64,000 nt of DNA from Nemertoderma westbladi (Eukaryota; Xenacoelomorpha; Nemertodermatida; Nemertodermatidae): positions 1-64,000 of the forward strand of contig JAUCBJ010000246.1 in assembly GCA_032718475.1 (NCBI GenBank), read 5' to 3'. This document shows positions 43,715 to 53,740 of the stretch, piece by piece. The translations under genes and the position numbers were made by a program. Numbering within the stretch: the stretch's first letter is position 1; each line of letters starts with the position of its first letter. The notes under the pieces were generated by a model. That model did not search any database, was not told the DNA's origin, and saw only the letters and a program-made list of their open reading frames with translations.

Positions 43715-45136
43715 GAATTGCTGTACCTGTATGCTAAGGTCGCTTACTTTCGTCGCTCGCCCCACAATGGTTAGTAAATGTTTAATTTACTATCAAAGAT
43801 CTTAAAAAAGTAGATTTTTTTAGCTTTACAACAACAGACCGTACCAACAAATAAAAGATATTTTTAATAAGAGTAATAAAATAATAAGTAAAAATTAACA
43901 AAATAGTTGTGAACACGTTCCTTTCTGTTCTTTTTTTACGAATCTATTACTTAATTTACTTCATATTTAATAATAATGTTTAAACTTTATCGCGAAGAAG
44001 AACCGGCTATTCCTATCGCGCTGGGGATACTACCATTGGTAGGCTCCCATGGTTGCAAATTAGAGATCTTACAGTTTTTCGTAAACATGCAGTTCTTAAC
44101 TTAAGTAGCGACGGGAGGTTTTGGGTCAAACCCATAAGCGAGAACGCTACTTTTTTTCAAAAAAAATGGGGAAGAAGCCTTCCACGTCTTGGAGAGAAAC
44201 TGTTGGAAAGAACTCAAGAATAAAGATAAAATATCTTTATTACCACCACCACCCCATACCTTTACAATTTTACGTACTGATATGGAGAGTGACGAGGATA
44301 TTTTCTTTTATTCCATCAACAGTGATGAGAGGGATGAGACTTTGTTCTGGATGAACAGGAGGCGTTGGTTGAGAATCGATCTGAATCCGAAGAAGTGGTG
44401 GATAACTGTTCAGAATCAGGCGACGTGGACAACCGTCCTGAGTGCATGTATGGCACTTGATGTATGTCTTTTAGTATGGAACATATGAAAAACTTTTAAA
44501 CATACTCAGCCTCCACCCCCTCCGCCGATGAGTATTTAGTACTGTTGCTACGTTTGTATAATATTGTAGCTATTGTAGTATATGTTTTGTAGTACATATA
44601 CATTGAATATATGTGGTGGTTTAATTACAATTAATAATTGTATAATATATTTATTTTGAGTACCTTGCGCTCCTACTGCCCCCCTTCCAACACTGTGATT
44701 AACTTTATAGCAATATGTTAATTAAGCAATGTCAAACAATAAAATAAATTACAATAGTGTCATTGACAGTGGCACTTTATCATCTATTGTTTTGAGGTTA
44801 TTGAAATGTTAAGTTATTAATTAAAGTTTAAGTTACCAATCGTAACCAGGTTGTAGGAAACTCTAATCTGTTAACTTTTAACAGAAGTAGCGAATATAAT
44901 TACAATTTATTCAAATCCGATTTATTATTTTTAGTGCTACAAGTATTAATACTTGTATGAGAAAACATTACGTATAATTAATTTATTTATTTTTAATCAG
45001 TTAAATTATAATAAAATTGTTATTAAAAATGTACTATATATTATAAAATATATTGCAAAATAAACACCGGTTTACAAATATTACATAAAGATCAGTTTAC
45101 ACTTTTTGTGATTATATAATTTATTTTGTTATAGGA
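43715..45136. other. AT-rich flank of the giant BEL/Pao element
   Basis: Mostly noncoding. An unrecognised frame (44189-44488; MESDEDIFFYSINSDERDE ... NRRRWLRIDLN) could be an exon of a transposase-like gene but has no clear motif. A short hairpin gtagcg ... cgctac lies at about 44106-44150. Confidence 0.35.
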
Positions 45137-45141
45137 ATAAT
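45137..45141. repeat. 5-bp target site duplication, left copy
   Basis: ataat, identical to 63756-63760. Five bases is the usual length for BEL/Pao integrases. Confidence 0.9.
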
Positions 45142-46386
45142 TGTAAAAGCTTTTGTGGGATAACTGATACGTTTGCCTTTGCTGGCCAGTTCCCCCCAGG
45201 CGCTGGAATACTCTAAAAAGGTTTTCTAACTGTATATAGATTCCCCTCGCCCGCAAGGTACCTTTACAGGTGTTTTAACGGACATAAAAATCATTCTGCT
45301 ATATACGTGTTTTGGCGGACATGGTAAGGCAAAAAACCTGTAATGCACCAACTACCTTTCACAGCTTAGCCGTGATAATTCATATTACGACATCTAACAG
45401 CTGGTTGCTGACATGGAAACAGCCATTGGATGTATGGTTCTTTGTTTGGCTTGAGCCAATCAGAGCGATTTTTCCTGTCGACGTGTAGCTTTTAGTCGAT
45501 CATAAGGAGAGTGTTCAGTCTTAAAGTTTCTTACTTGATACTTTGTTGTTATTGCTGTCTAAGCCAGAAACACCGGCCTTTCGGTAAGAACTCTAGTAAA
45601 CTGCTTGAATTATCGAGAGTATAAACTGTTACCTTAACGAATCGAACCTTAACGCATCTTAACATACTTACTTAATTTAATTGCATTAATCATATTGTTT
45701 GTACTGTTATTTTACCGTCAGTTATTAATTGTACCTATTTGTTGATGGAAATATTGCTCTTTGGATAATACGGATAAATCACCCAAATTCCCAATTTTCT
45801 TGATACACTACAGGTTAGAGAGACCGGTTATACATAACAATTGCGATTTATATTAATGTGGTGTGTATTGAATCCAATGTTATTTAGCAGACCCTACGTG
45901 AGTCAATTACTGCTCTCTTTATGTGTGATCAAATATACTGACTGTCGGCAGAATAGTGTGTATGATCGTGATTGGTAACAAAGTATTTCCTAAAGAATAC
46001 GCTTTATACTTTAATCATAAGCAGTATCGTTGCGTTTTAGTATAAGTCTTAGTTCTGTTTAAATAGATAAAGTGCCACGTCCTAAAGGAACTGTTAATAT
46101 TTCCCGAAAGCCAATAATATCTGTCAGAGATTAATTTATTAACGATCTATCGAATGGTATAGTAGGTATACACTGCAACCTTACACTGCAATAATAAAAT
46201 TCAAGCATCCGAATTCAGCCTCCCGGGTGTAGATCCATCGGGTGAATGATCGCGCATGGGCTGCCTTCGGCTAATGTTTTGCGTATTAGCATAAAATATT
46301 GTCGTATGCTAAAGTGGTTTTAATTAACTAAAAGACATATAAATTTTGGCAGGTTAAACTGCTAAAGGTCTTCAAAAGCGCGAACA
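45142..46386 (+). repeat. 5' LTR of the giant element
   Basis: 1245 bp, TGTAAAAGCTTTTG to GCGCGAACA. It contains gccaatcagag (CCAAT-like) near 45455 and aataaaatt at about 46193 as a possible poly-A signal. It differs from the 3' LTR at two positions seen (cttaaag/cttacag near 45520, aaagtgcc/aaagcgcc near 46072). Confidence 0.95.
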
Positions 46387-46712
46387 GTAACAGTTTATAA
46401 TCTTATTGCAGTAAGCAATAAGGTTGCAAAATACCGTAGTGACCGGTAAACCTGAACCGGTACTTCTGTAAGTCAGTAGGCCTAACTGTCATCACCGGTA
46501 CCGGTACTGCTGTACAAGTACATTAGTATTATTCGATTTTGATTGTTGTATACCGGTAGGTCTTGGTACTTAATCAGGGAACGGCCGCCCTGATTTTTTA
46601 TTTGAGATTCTACTTATTTCTGTCGGTTTTATTTACTAGTAGGCTAATATTGAGCAGAAGGCGTGTGACCCTGCTCAGATTGTTCAGATAATTGTAGGCT
46701 GAGCTGCTGTCT

Positions 46713-47215
46713 GACTGTTGTTGAGTTTGGAGAGATTGCGGTGTGTGTAGAGTTTGTCTGATAAAGTGCCGTTAGTAAGTTGGGGCAGCCATAAGCGGTA
46801 AGGTCAATCCCCTCTTAAAGAATAAGTCGTACTACCGTGTTAGAACGCATACTAACTAACAGTTTCAGAGTCTGCATATACCGTAGTTTATTTAGGCTTG
46901 ATCGTAGTCTGCCAGTGTTTCAGCCTGTGTTTGTTTGTGTGGTCTGTTCAGGTACCGTAATAGTTATTATTCAAATATTTGTAGGCTGGATTGTTGTCTG
47001 GCTATTTTTGGGTCTGAAGGGATTGCTGCGTGTGTAGAGTTGGTCTGATCAAGTGCCGTTAGTAAGTTGGGGCAGCCATAAGCGGTAAGGTCAATCCCCT
47101 CTTAAAGAGTAAGTCGTACTACCGTGTTAGAACGCATACTAACTAACAGTTTCAGAATCTGCACATACAGTAGTTTGTTTAGGCTTAATAGTAGTCTGCC
47201 AGCGTTTGGTTTGTA
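46713..47215 (+). repeat. tandem duplication, 287-bp period, in the leader
   Basis: The block gtgccgttagtaagttgggg ... cggtaaggtcaatcccctc starts at 46766 and again at 47053. A similar tail (tttaggctt..tagtagtctgcca) follows in both. Some changes, so older than the insertion. Confidence 0.88.
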
Positions 47216-48184
47216 TTTGTTTGAGTATTCTGTACGGGTAGCGTAATATTTATTATTCAGAGTTTATGCGATTATTCGCAACATTCATGTCCCCAAGTTT
47301 ATTCCTACAGTAATTGTGCTTGTTATACATACCGTTATAGTTAAACTAACCCCGGTACTACATCAGGGCTGCTTGGCGTAGGTAAAGACTGACGACTTTG
47401 TGCTTCGGTCACTCCAGCAGATGCCGTGGTTCTTTTAACTGTTCAAGTATATTTAACTACTGATTATTTGTTATACCGGTACTTGTACCTAATTTAGGGT
47501 TTAGTGTACAGTGCTTTCCGAAGTAATTAGTGTAGGCAGTATATTTGTATTGTAAAGTGGTTGATAGGCACATTCGTTAGCTCTATTAGCTTCTGGGTAG
47601 GAACAATCCGTGATACATAACGTAGTACCTATAGCGATACGGTTATAGGTCGTCAGGCGGTGGTATTTTCCTATCTGGACAACGCAGTATATTTACTACT
47701 ACTTATTATTTAAATACCGTAGTACCCTGTCCTTTGTAATAACCAGAAATCTAACCCTTTGTTGGACTGGTTTGTAGACTTCCTGTAAAATTACCCTAAA
47801 AATTTCGTACGTAATATTTTGTTGTGTTTAATTAGAGAATTAATCTCACCCGTATCGTAAGTAATTTGTAGTATTAAGTAACTTAGGTAAATTAGAATTA
47901 TCAGTTTTAGTGTCAAATAAATAGCACTTCACTTAGAGGCGTTCAGCTTCTGTGTAGTGACTCCCCCAGAAATAATAACATTTATTTCAAATATTGACAA
48001 AACCCATTTAAACGGGTATATAAATATTATAAATCAACTCAAACGATTTATAAATAGTAGGCCTGCCATACAACAACTAGGTCTTACTATCAGTTGGACT
48101 ACTGCTTAAATAACGGTAATAAAGTAAGTTAAAGTAACTAAGTAACCCTAAAATATTCAGGAATTCAATTATTATAAAAATAAT

Positions 48185-48435
48185 TGACATACCGGTACTT
48201 ACCATAGGCTTATTATATTTATTTCTATAAATTTGAGCTGAAATCATACCGGTACTCTGTAATTAATTCTAGTTCATAATTATACTTACATGCTGTAAGT
48301 GTAAGCTGTATACCGGTATTCATTATAGGCCTACTATATATATATATATATTTGTGCTAAAATTATATACCGGTACTCTGTGACACATCTAGTCTGTAAT
48401 AATACTTATATATTATAAGCATACCGGTATTCTAA
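48185..48435 (+). repeat. about 110-120 bp tandem repeat with TACCGGTA palindromes
   Basis: Units start cataccggtacttaccatagg (48189) and tataccggtattcattatagg (48311), with a partial at about 48420. Each unit holds a second ataccggtactctgt. Confidence 0.75.
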
Positions 48436-48567
48436 TATATTGTGTATATATCACGTTACACCGAGTAACGGTACCGGTAATAAATCGCTAGGCTTGCGGT
48501 CATACTGAATTACTAGACTTGCTTTAACTGAAAATATAGTAGTAGACATTCAACTGTATAACTAAAC

Positions 48568-51474
48568 ATGTCTGACACTCAGCAAAACCTGTCGGACAGT
48601 CTGATCGATACAACTATCTGTGATTCAGATAGGAGTGTGGAGCGAATAAGAAAGGAGTTCGGCTCACCTCCTACTGTAAAAAAGGTCATCCCTCCAGTAG
48701 TATCAGACCCTAGGCTAGTCCACCATAGGTCCATCATAGGCACTAGGGCACAGGTAAAACGGGACCAAGAGGCAGTTGTCTTATCGCAGCAACATCTTGG
48801 TCAAGAACCTACTTCCCAGCGACCCGATAGCTCCAGCAGTTCGGATACTGTAGAGCTGACTCCCGAACATGGAGTGCAGATGTCTGATACAGTCTACTCG
48901 GACCCCCTTCTTACTCTTCCTGCTGCAGTGCTAACTACTATATTCATTGCGGTGGAGGAACATCAAGCCGACTGGGCGAAGAATAAGCGAGCGACCCAAG
49001 ATAATTACGCGGGATACGCCAGGGAAGAATTGATATCTATTGTTGAATCACAATGGAACTTTCCCGGACTCGGACTTCCGTTGGATATGTCCGAGGCTAC
49101 TTGGGAAGAGCTACACAGGATGGGAGTGGCTAAAGATACAATGGATCCAGCTGTTTGGAAGAGGTCGGCAGCAGGATATGTGCAGGGATTCTTCGGATCC
49201 TTAGAGCGATTGGAAGAACAACTGTTTCGACAACCTCACGGACCTCAAGAGCAGGAAGAGCTGCTATACCAAGTACGCGAAAGAACCCTACGCATTCGAC
49301 TAATCCTCTCAGCCTTTGAGGAAACTTCCAAAAGAAGACAGGACACTTCGCTGCAGGTTGCTGTCAAAACTTGGCTACATCGGGTAGATCTCAAAGTACA
49401 GGAAACAGCCCCGTGGAAATCCCAGCTGGCTGAGAGATCAACCTATGAAGAACCAACTGATGTCACCGAACCAACTGATGTCACCCGTGCTCAAGAGGAA
49501 AGCGAAGAGGCCGCCGAGAAACCGCGAACTAGAGACGCTATCGACATTTATTTGTCCGACTATCAGCGATTCCTAGGAGACGAAGAGTTGAGGAGACGGC
49601 TGTCTGGACTTTCCCCTAATAGTGAAGGAACCAAGCTTGTGTTGGACTCAATCGATGCCGAAATGTTAGCTGCAAACCAAGCTGAATGTGATGAAAAACT
49701 CCGCCTCACTAGAGTCCGAGAAGAACAAATAAAGAAAAGAAGGATAGAGGAACAAAAAACGGCGGCTATGGCGGCGGCTATAGCAGATGCAGAAGCAGAA
49801 AGTAAAGCAGCAAAGGCGGTGGCAAAGGCAGATGCAGAAGCAGAAAGGAAGGCAGCGGCTGCAGATGCAGAAGCAGAAAGAAAGGCAGCGGCTGCAGATG
49901 CAGAAGCGGAAGAAAAAGCAGCAAAGGCGGTGGCAAAGGCAGAAGCAGAAGCAGAAATGAGAGCATTTGAGCAGACTGCTCAACTGGAGTTGGAGAATCT
50001 GCAAGAGACACAAGACAGTATAACTAAACAGTTTACTGCTAATCAAATGCAGATGATGAGAAAATCTACTCCCAAGCGCCAGGGGTACACATCCTCGGAG
50101 GAAGGCGATACTACCGACCCTGAAGGCGGAGGAAATAGATCCCATCTAAGTAGACGTAGAAAAACATATTACCGTCGCAAATTGCCTGATTTGCCCCCAG
50201 CTGTTAAAAGACAGCTAACTAGCACAGATTTAGGTAGTGCAGAACCCATGGAACAATTTATCCAGGTCAAAAGACTCCCTACTATAGTCGATGAACCTGA
50301 AATAATTAGGCCTGTAGTTCCCAAAGTCACTTCTGTGCTAGAGACCCCTACACTTCCAGAGCTTAACTCTAAATTCCCTTTACATAGCACTACACTGCCT
50401 GTACCCGGTGGAACAGTCCATGCAAATACCCCTGTCCAGATAGCAGAGAGAGAAATCAATAATTTGTCTCCCGTCGTCCCGCGTCAGCCCGCTACTATGT
50501 TGGCGACTCCCGCTTCGGCGGTTGAGTGGGTGGAAGAGGGACGGCGGGGGATGAATCTTCTGCTAGGACAGATGCAGGAGACTGTCCACCAACTTAAGGG
50601 AACAGTGAGGGAAGGTAGAGCAGAGTTGCAAGAAGTGCAGCAAAGTATCGCGCTAGAACGCGACAAATTAGTCAATATACAAAAAGGCATACCAATGCCT
50701 CCTGTAACATTGTGTCAACCCGTTAGGTCTGAAGTATTACATGCGCAAGGTGTGGAGCCTACACGCATCTATACTGCTAGTGAAGTTGAAACTCCTATAG
50801 CAAACCCTATTAAGGGTGATTATAGACCTGTTATTAATGATATTCCCTATAAACCTGATAATGATCCGAGAAATTTATATACCGATAATTCGATATTAAA
50901 TAACACGATGGCCCAAGAAAGCTTTACGCGTCAGATGGCTAGAACAGAAGCCCGCCAAGCGGTCAAAGTGGGAGAGATCGTCAAATTCAATGGAGATGAG
51001 ATGAAATGGTTACCTTTCAACGAATATTACAAAGATAGCATACAGAACTCTGTACTATCTAACGGAGAGAAACTTAGATTCCTCATCAAGTGCTTGGAAG
51101 GACCTCCCAAGTTAATGGCGTTAAAGTTTATTGGACATCCAGAAGGATTAAGACAAGTTTGGGATACATTAAACATCAGGTATGGTAACAAAGATAACAT
51201 AGCTAAGTATTTGTATACAAAGTTAGTAGCCCCCCGACACTTCCTTAGTAGTGGGATTATAGAGTTTTCCGATGAAATACAAGAGATCTGTAGACAACTG
51301 GACTGGTTAGGTAAGTCGCACGAATACCAGAGTTCCATGGTTATTGGAGCCGTAGTCTCTACTTTACCAAAGGGTGGAGTATGTACACGCTGGGACAAGA
51401 AAGTGTTGTACATGAATGAACAACAACGACGAAGTCCTACCATGGCTGATCTCATGTCTTTCTTAGATGGTTAA
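48568..51474 (+). CDS. gag: Gag of the giant BEL/Pao element (ORF1)
   Basis: 968 codons from ATG 48568 (aactaaacATGTCTGAC). Gag packages the RNA into particles. The N-terminal half is polar. An Ala/Glu/Lys-rich coiled region at about residues 390-470 is built from an ADAEAERKAA repeat. A second coiled stretch lies at about 660-700 (MQETVHQLKGTVREGRAELQ). The C-terminal DUF1759-like Gag domain is at about 805-968 (VKFNGDEMKWLPFNEYYKDSI, KCLEGPPKLMALKF). A single TAA (51472-51474) ends it; the same frame then stays open into ORF2, so gag and pol are separated by one stop only. Larger than BEL/Pao Gag domains usually are, because of the added N-terminal part. Confidence 0.92.
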   Translation: MSDTQQNLSDSLIDTTICDSDRSVERIRKEFGSPPTVKKVIPPVVSDPRLVHHRSIIGTRAQVKRDQEAVVLSQQHLGQEPTSQRPDSSSSSDTVELTPEHGVQMSDTVYSDPLLTLPAAVLTTIFIAVEEHQADWAKNKRATQDNYAGYAREELISIVESQWNFPGLGLPLDMSEATWEELHRMGVAKDTMDPAVWKRSAAGYVQGFFGSLERLEEQLFRQPHGPQEQEELLYQVRERTLRIRLILSAFEETSKRRQDTSLQVAVKTWLHRVDLKVQETAPWKSQLAERSTYEEPTDVTEPTDVTRAQEESEEAAEKPRTRDAIDIYLSDYQRFLGDEELRRRLSGLSPNSEGTKLVLDSIDAEMLAANQAECDEKLRLTRVREEQIKKRRIEEQKTAAMAAAIADAEAESKAAKAVAKADAEAERKAAAADAEAERKAAAADAEAEEKAAKAVAKAEAEAEMRAFEQTAQLELENLQETQDSITKQFTANQMQMMRKSTPKRQGYTSSEEGDTTDPEGGGNRSHLSRRRKTYYRRKLPDLPPAVKRQLTSTDLGSAEPMEQFIQVKRLPTIVDEPEIIRPVVPKVTSVLETPTLPELNSKFPLHSTTLPVPGGTVHANTPVQIAEREINNLSPVVPRQPATMLATPASAVEWVEEGRRGMNLLLGQMQETVHQLKGTVREGRAELQEVQQSIALERDKLVNIQKGIPMPPVTLCQPVRSEVLHAQGVEPTRIYTASEVETPIANPIKGDYRPVINDIPYKPDNDPRNLYTDNSILNNTMAQESFTRQMARTEARQAVKVGEIVKFNGDEMKWLPFNEYYKDSIQNSVLSNGEKLRFLIKCLEGPPKLMALKFIGHPEGLRQVWDTLNIRYGNKDNIAKYLYTKLVAPRHFLSSGIIEFSDEIQEICRQLDWLGKSHEYQSSMVIGAVVSTLPKGGVCTRWDKKVLYMNEQQRRSPTMADLMSFLDG

Positions 51475-53694
51475 GTCAAATTACAACTCATCAAGCAGTC
51501 CAGAGAGAAAACATCGGAAAATAAGGTAAGTGAGAAACCTACTTCTAGGAGAAGAGTAACACCGGTGTGTTACACTGACGACGGCGAAAGCCAAGCTTCC
51601 CAAGAAGAGGACAGCGGGAAAGATACAGACAGATCGTATTATGTTGACAAAACCTCCAAGGACGTAAGTAAATACAAAGCTCGAACCAATAATAGGAGAG
51701 AACAAGTTACTAAGACCCCTCCTCAGTCTCCTAACAGAATGCGCGGAAGAAAGCCCGAAGAAAGAACGAGAGTGCATCAGACTACCCAGGGTAAAGTAAG
51801 TAACATAAAACCTAACTGTGCGCTGTGTGACGGGACCCACCGTTTGAGTGCGTGTGCGGAATTTCTAAAGAAATCCCTTGTAGACAGACGTACAGTTGTG
51901 TGGGACAAGCGGTTATGTTATAATTGCCTCAGACCAGGACACCAACGGCGAACCTGTTACTCCGACATAAAGTGTGAAAAGTGTGGTGCGAAACATCACA
52001 TCTTGTTACATAGTGAGTTCGAACGAGACAAGCCGAGTCAGGTAAGTGAGTCCGAACTACATGTCCAATTCAGTGATGTAAACGACACTGATCAGGAGTC
52101 TGAGATGGAGGGATTTTATACTGACGAATTCTCCGACGTCAATGAATCCTGTTATCTAATAAACACCACGGTGTATCGAGCACTTACTTACGAAAAGGAT
52201 ATCAGCGAGGAGTTTCCCCCTACTACTTTTACCAAACAATCATCTTGGAAAGCTCCTACTTCCAATGTAGGAATCAGAGAATTTCCTGTAGTTCAGGTAA
52301 GAGTTCATGGTATTAACAAAAGCTACATAGTGAACGCCCTACTTGACTCAGGCAGCACAGGAACATTCATAGATCAAGAGCTAGCCGAAGATATCTTTGC
52401 TGGACAACCCAAGTTCCGGACTAAATTGAATATGTCAGGAATTATGCAGGTTTGGAAATCTACCCTGACGGCAGATTACTATGTAGGTGAGTTGTCCACC
52501 CCCCAGGATAAGTTAGGAACACAAGGTGTAAGGTCAGTAAAAATGGTGGCTATAAAGAACTTTGCTACTACTCAAGCAGACCTTTATAATTGGGACGAAG
52601 ATGAGAGCGTCCAACATCTTAAGATACCTCGATTCCAGACAGATTATCCTGGAGTGCAAATACTTATCGGCCAAAACGCGCACGAGGCGCTCGAAACATT
52701 AGAGAAACGGCCTGCTCAACCACAGCCACTGCAAACTTATGCGGTAAGAACTAGAGTAGGTTGGTACTTTACTGGCCCTTCCCGTAGAACTTTAGAAGAA
52801 AGAATGCCACACGAACAAATAGATCAGGTAAGTGATTGGGAAGAGGAAAACAGCGAAGTGGACGAACCAACTGAGGGAACCCCATACTCCTCAGATAATG
52901 ACGACATCTACCAACTCTTCGAAGAAGAGAAGACAATTGACCTACTTACCGAAAACCAAACTTGGAAAAACCAAACGAACCTATGTCAATTGATTCGCCC
53001 AACGGAACCCACTATTTATAATGACGAACTTAATGACGAGGTAGAGCGCTACAACGCTAGAACTCGGGACGAACTCGCCGTACGATTCTTTACCCAAGAA
53101 TTGGTAGAACCCAATTCATACGACAAAGCCCTGTCGATAGAAGAAGAAAGAGCCAAGCAAATCCAGGAAACAACCACACGTTTTTTAAAAGATCAAGGTA
53201 GATATGAAATCGGACTACCCTTCCGAAAACGTGAACCCAGATTTATAAATAACAGACCCTTGGCTGAGAAAAGAATCAATCAATTACATCGACGTCTGAC
53301 GGCAAACGCTTCAGCTAAGGAAATGTACCAGACTCAGTTGAAGAAATTTATCACAAAGGGATATGCGGAGCGAGTACCGGAAGGAACTCCCATAACTGAA
53401 AGGACTTATTATCTAACACATCATTATGTTCCCAAACCCGGTAAACCCCATGAAGTACGGGTTGTATTTGATGGCTCCGCCCTATATATGGGCCAATCCC
53501 TTAATTCCGAGTTGTTACCAGGACCCAACTTGCTCCAATCTTTGTTGGGGATACTGTTGAGATTAAGACAATATTCCATCGCGTTCGCCTCCGATATAGA
53601 AGGAATGTTCCTACAAGTCAAGGCGTTGGATCGTGATAGAGACAGCCTAAGATTCCTGTGGTGGCCTGAAGGAGATCTCAACCAGACAATTTAA
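51475..53694 (+). CDS. pol: Pol part 1: zinc knuckles, aspartic protease, RT start (ORF2)
   Basis: Open in the gag frame directly after the gag stop; no ATG is needed if the stop is read through. Zinc region at about 51820-52010: CALCDGTHRLSAC, CYNCLRPGHQRRTC, CEKCGAKHHILLH. Protease (DUF1758-like): NALLDSGSTGTFIDQELA at about 52335-52390, with ILIGQNAHEAL and GWYFTGP. RT begins at about 53300 (YLTHHYVPKP, RVVFDGSA, ASDIEGMFLQV). It stops at LNQTI (53694), where the catalytic Asp-Asp part of the palm is missing. Several perfect splice donors (GTAAGT) occur in this ORF. Intact up to the deletion. Confidence 0.9.
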   Translation, partial: VKLQLIKQSREKTSENKVSEKPTSRRRVTPVCYTDDGESQASQEEDSGKDTDRSYYVDKTSKDVSKYKARTNNRREQVTKTPPQSPNRMRGRKPEERTRVHQTTQGKVSNIKPNCALCDGTHRLSACAEFLKKSLVDRRTVVWDKRLCYNCLRPGHQRRTCYSDIKCEKCGAKHHILLHSEFERDKPSQVSESELHVQFSDVNDTDQESEMEGFYTDEFSDVNESCYLINTTVYRALTYEKDISEEFPPTTFTKQSSWKAPTSNVGIREFPVVQVRVHGINKSYIVNALLDSGSTGTFIDQELAEDIFAGQPKFRTKLNMSGIMQVWKSTLTADYYVGELSTPQDKLGTQGVRSVKMVAIKNFATTQADLYNWDEDESVQHLKIPRFQTDYPGVQILIGQNAHEALETLEKRPAQPQPLQTYAVRTRVGWYFTGPSRRTLEERMPHEQIDQVSDWEEENSEVDEPTEGTPYSSDNDDIYQLFEEEKTIDLLTENQTWKNQTNLCQLIRPTEPTIYNDELNDEVERYNARTRDELAVRFFTQELVEPNSYDKALSIEEERAKQIQETTTRFLKDQGRYEIGLPFRKREPRFINNRPLAEKRINQLHRRLTANASAKEMYQTQLKKFITKGYAERVPEGTPITERTYYLTHHYVPKPGKPHEVRVVFDGSALYMGQSLNSELLPGPNLLQSLLGILLRLRQYSIAFASDIEGMFLQVKALDRDRDSLRFLWWPEGDLNQTI

Positions 53695-53740
53695 AGTCCC
53701 TTCCATCAGTAAAGGAAGCCATTGATGTCGCGAAAGGGAT
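53692..53740 (+). other. RT deletion junction
   Basis: The frame ends ...GDLNQTI at 53691-53694 and the following sequence in another register reads LKSLPSVKEAIDVAKGMVECL, the part of RT after the catalytic motif. About 70-80 codons that hold the catalytic Asp-Asp are absent in between (length estimated from related elements). RT should be inactive. Confidence 0.75.

Larger units (their letters stand above)
46387..48567 (+). other. 2.2 kb untranslated leader of the giant element
   Basis: No ORF of note. A primer binding site starting TGG is not seen next to the LTR (sequence GTAACAGTTTATAATC), so the priming tRNA is unknown. The leader has a 287-bp duplication, about ten TACCGGTA palindromes and a further tandem repeat. 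Confidence 0.7.

Noticed and set aside
46387-46410. Primer binding site next to the 5' LTR of the giant element
   Set aside because: No TGG or tRNA 3'-end complement is visible here, so I do not annotate one.
49666-50145. Minus-strand frame rich in Cys/Phe/Leu
   Set aside because: Shadow of the Ala/Glu-rich coiled region of gag; it comes from the repeated gcagaagcagaaa codons.
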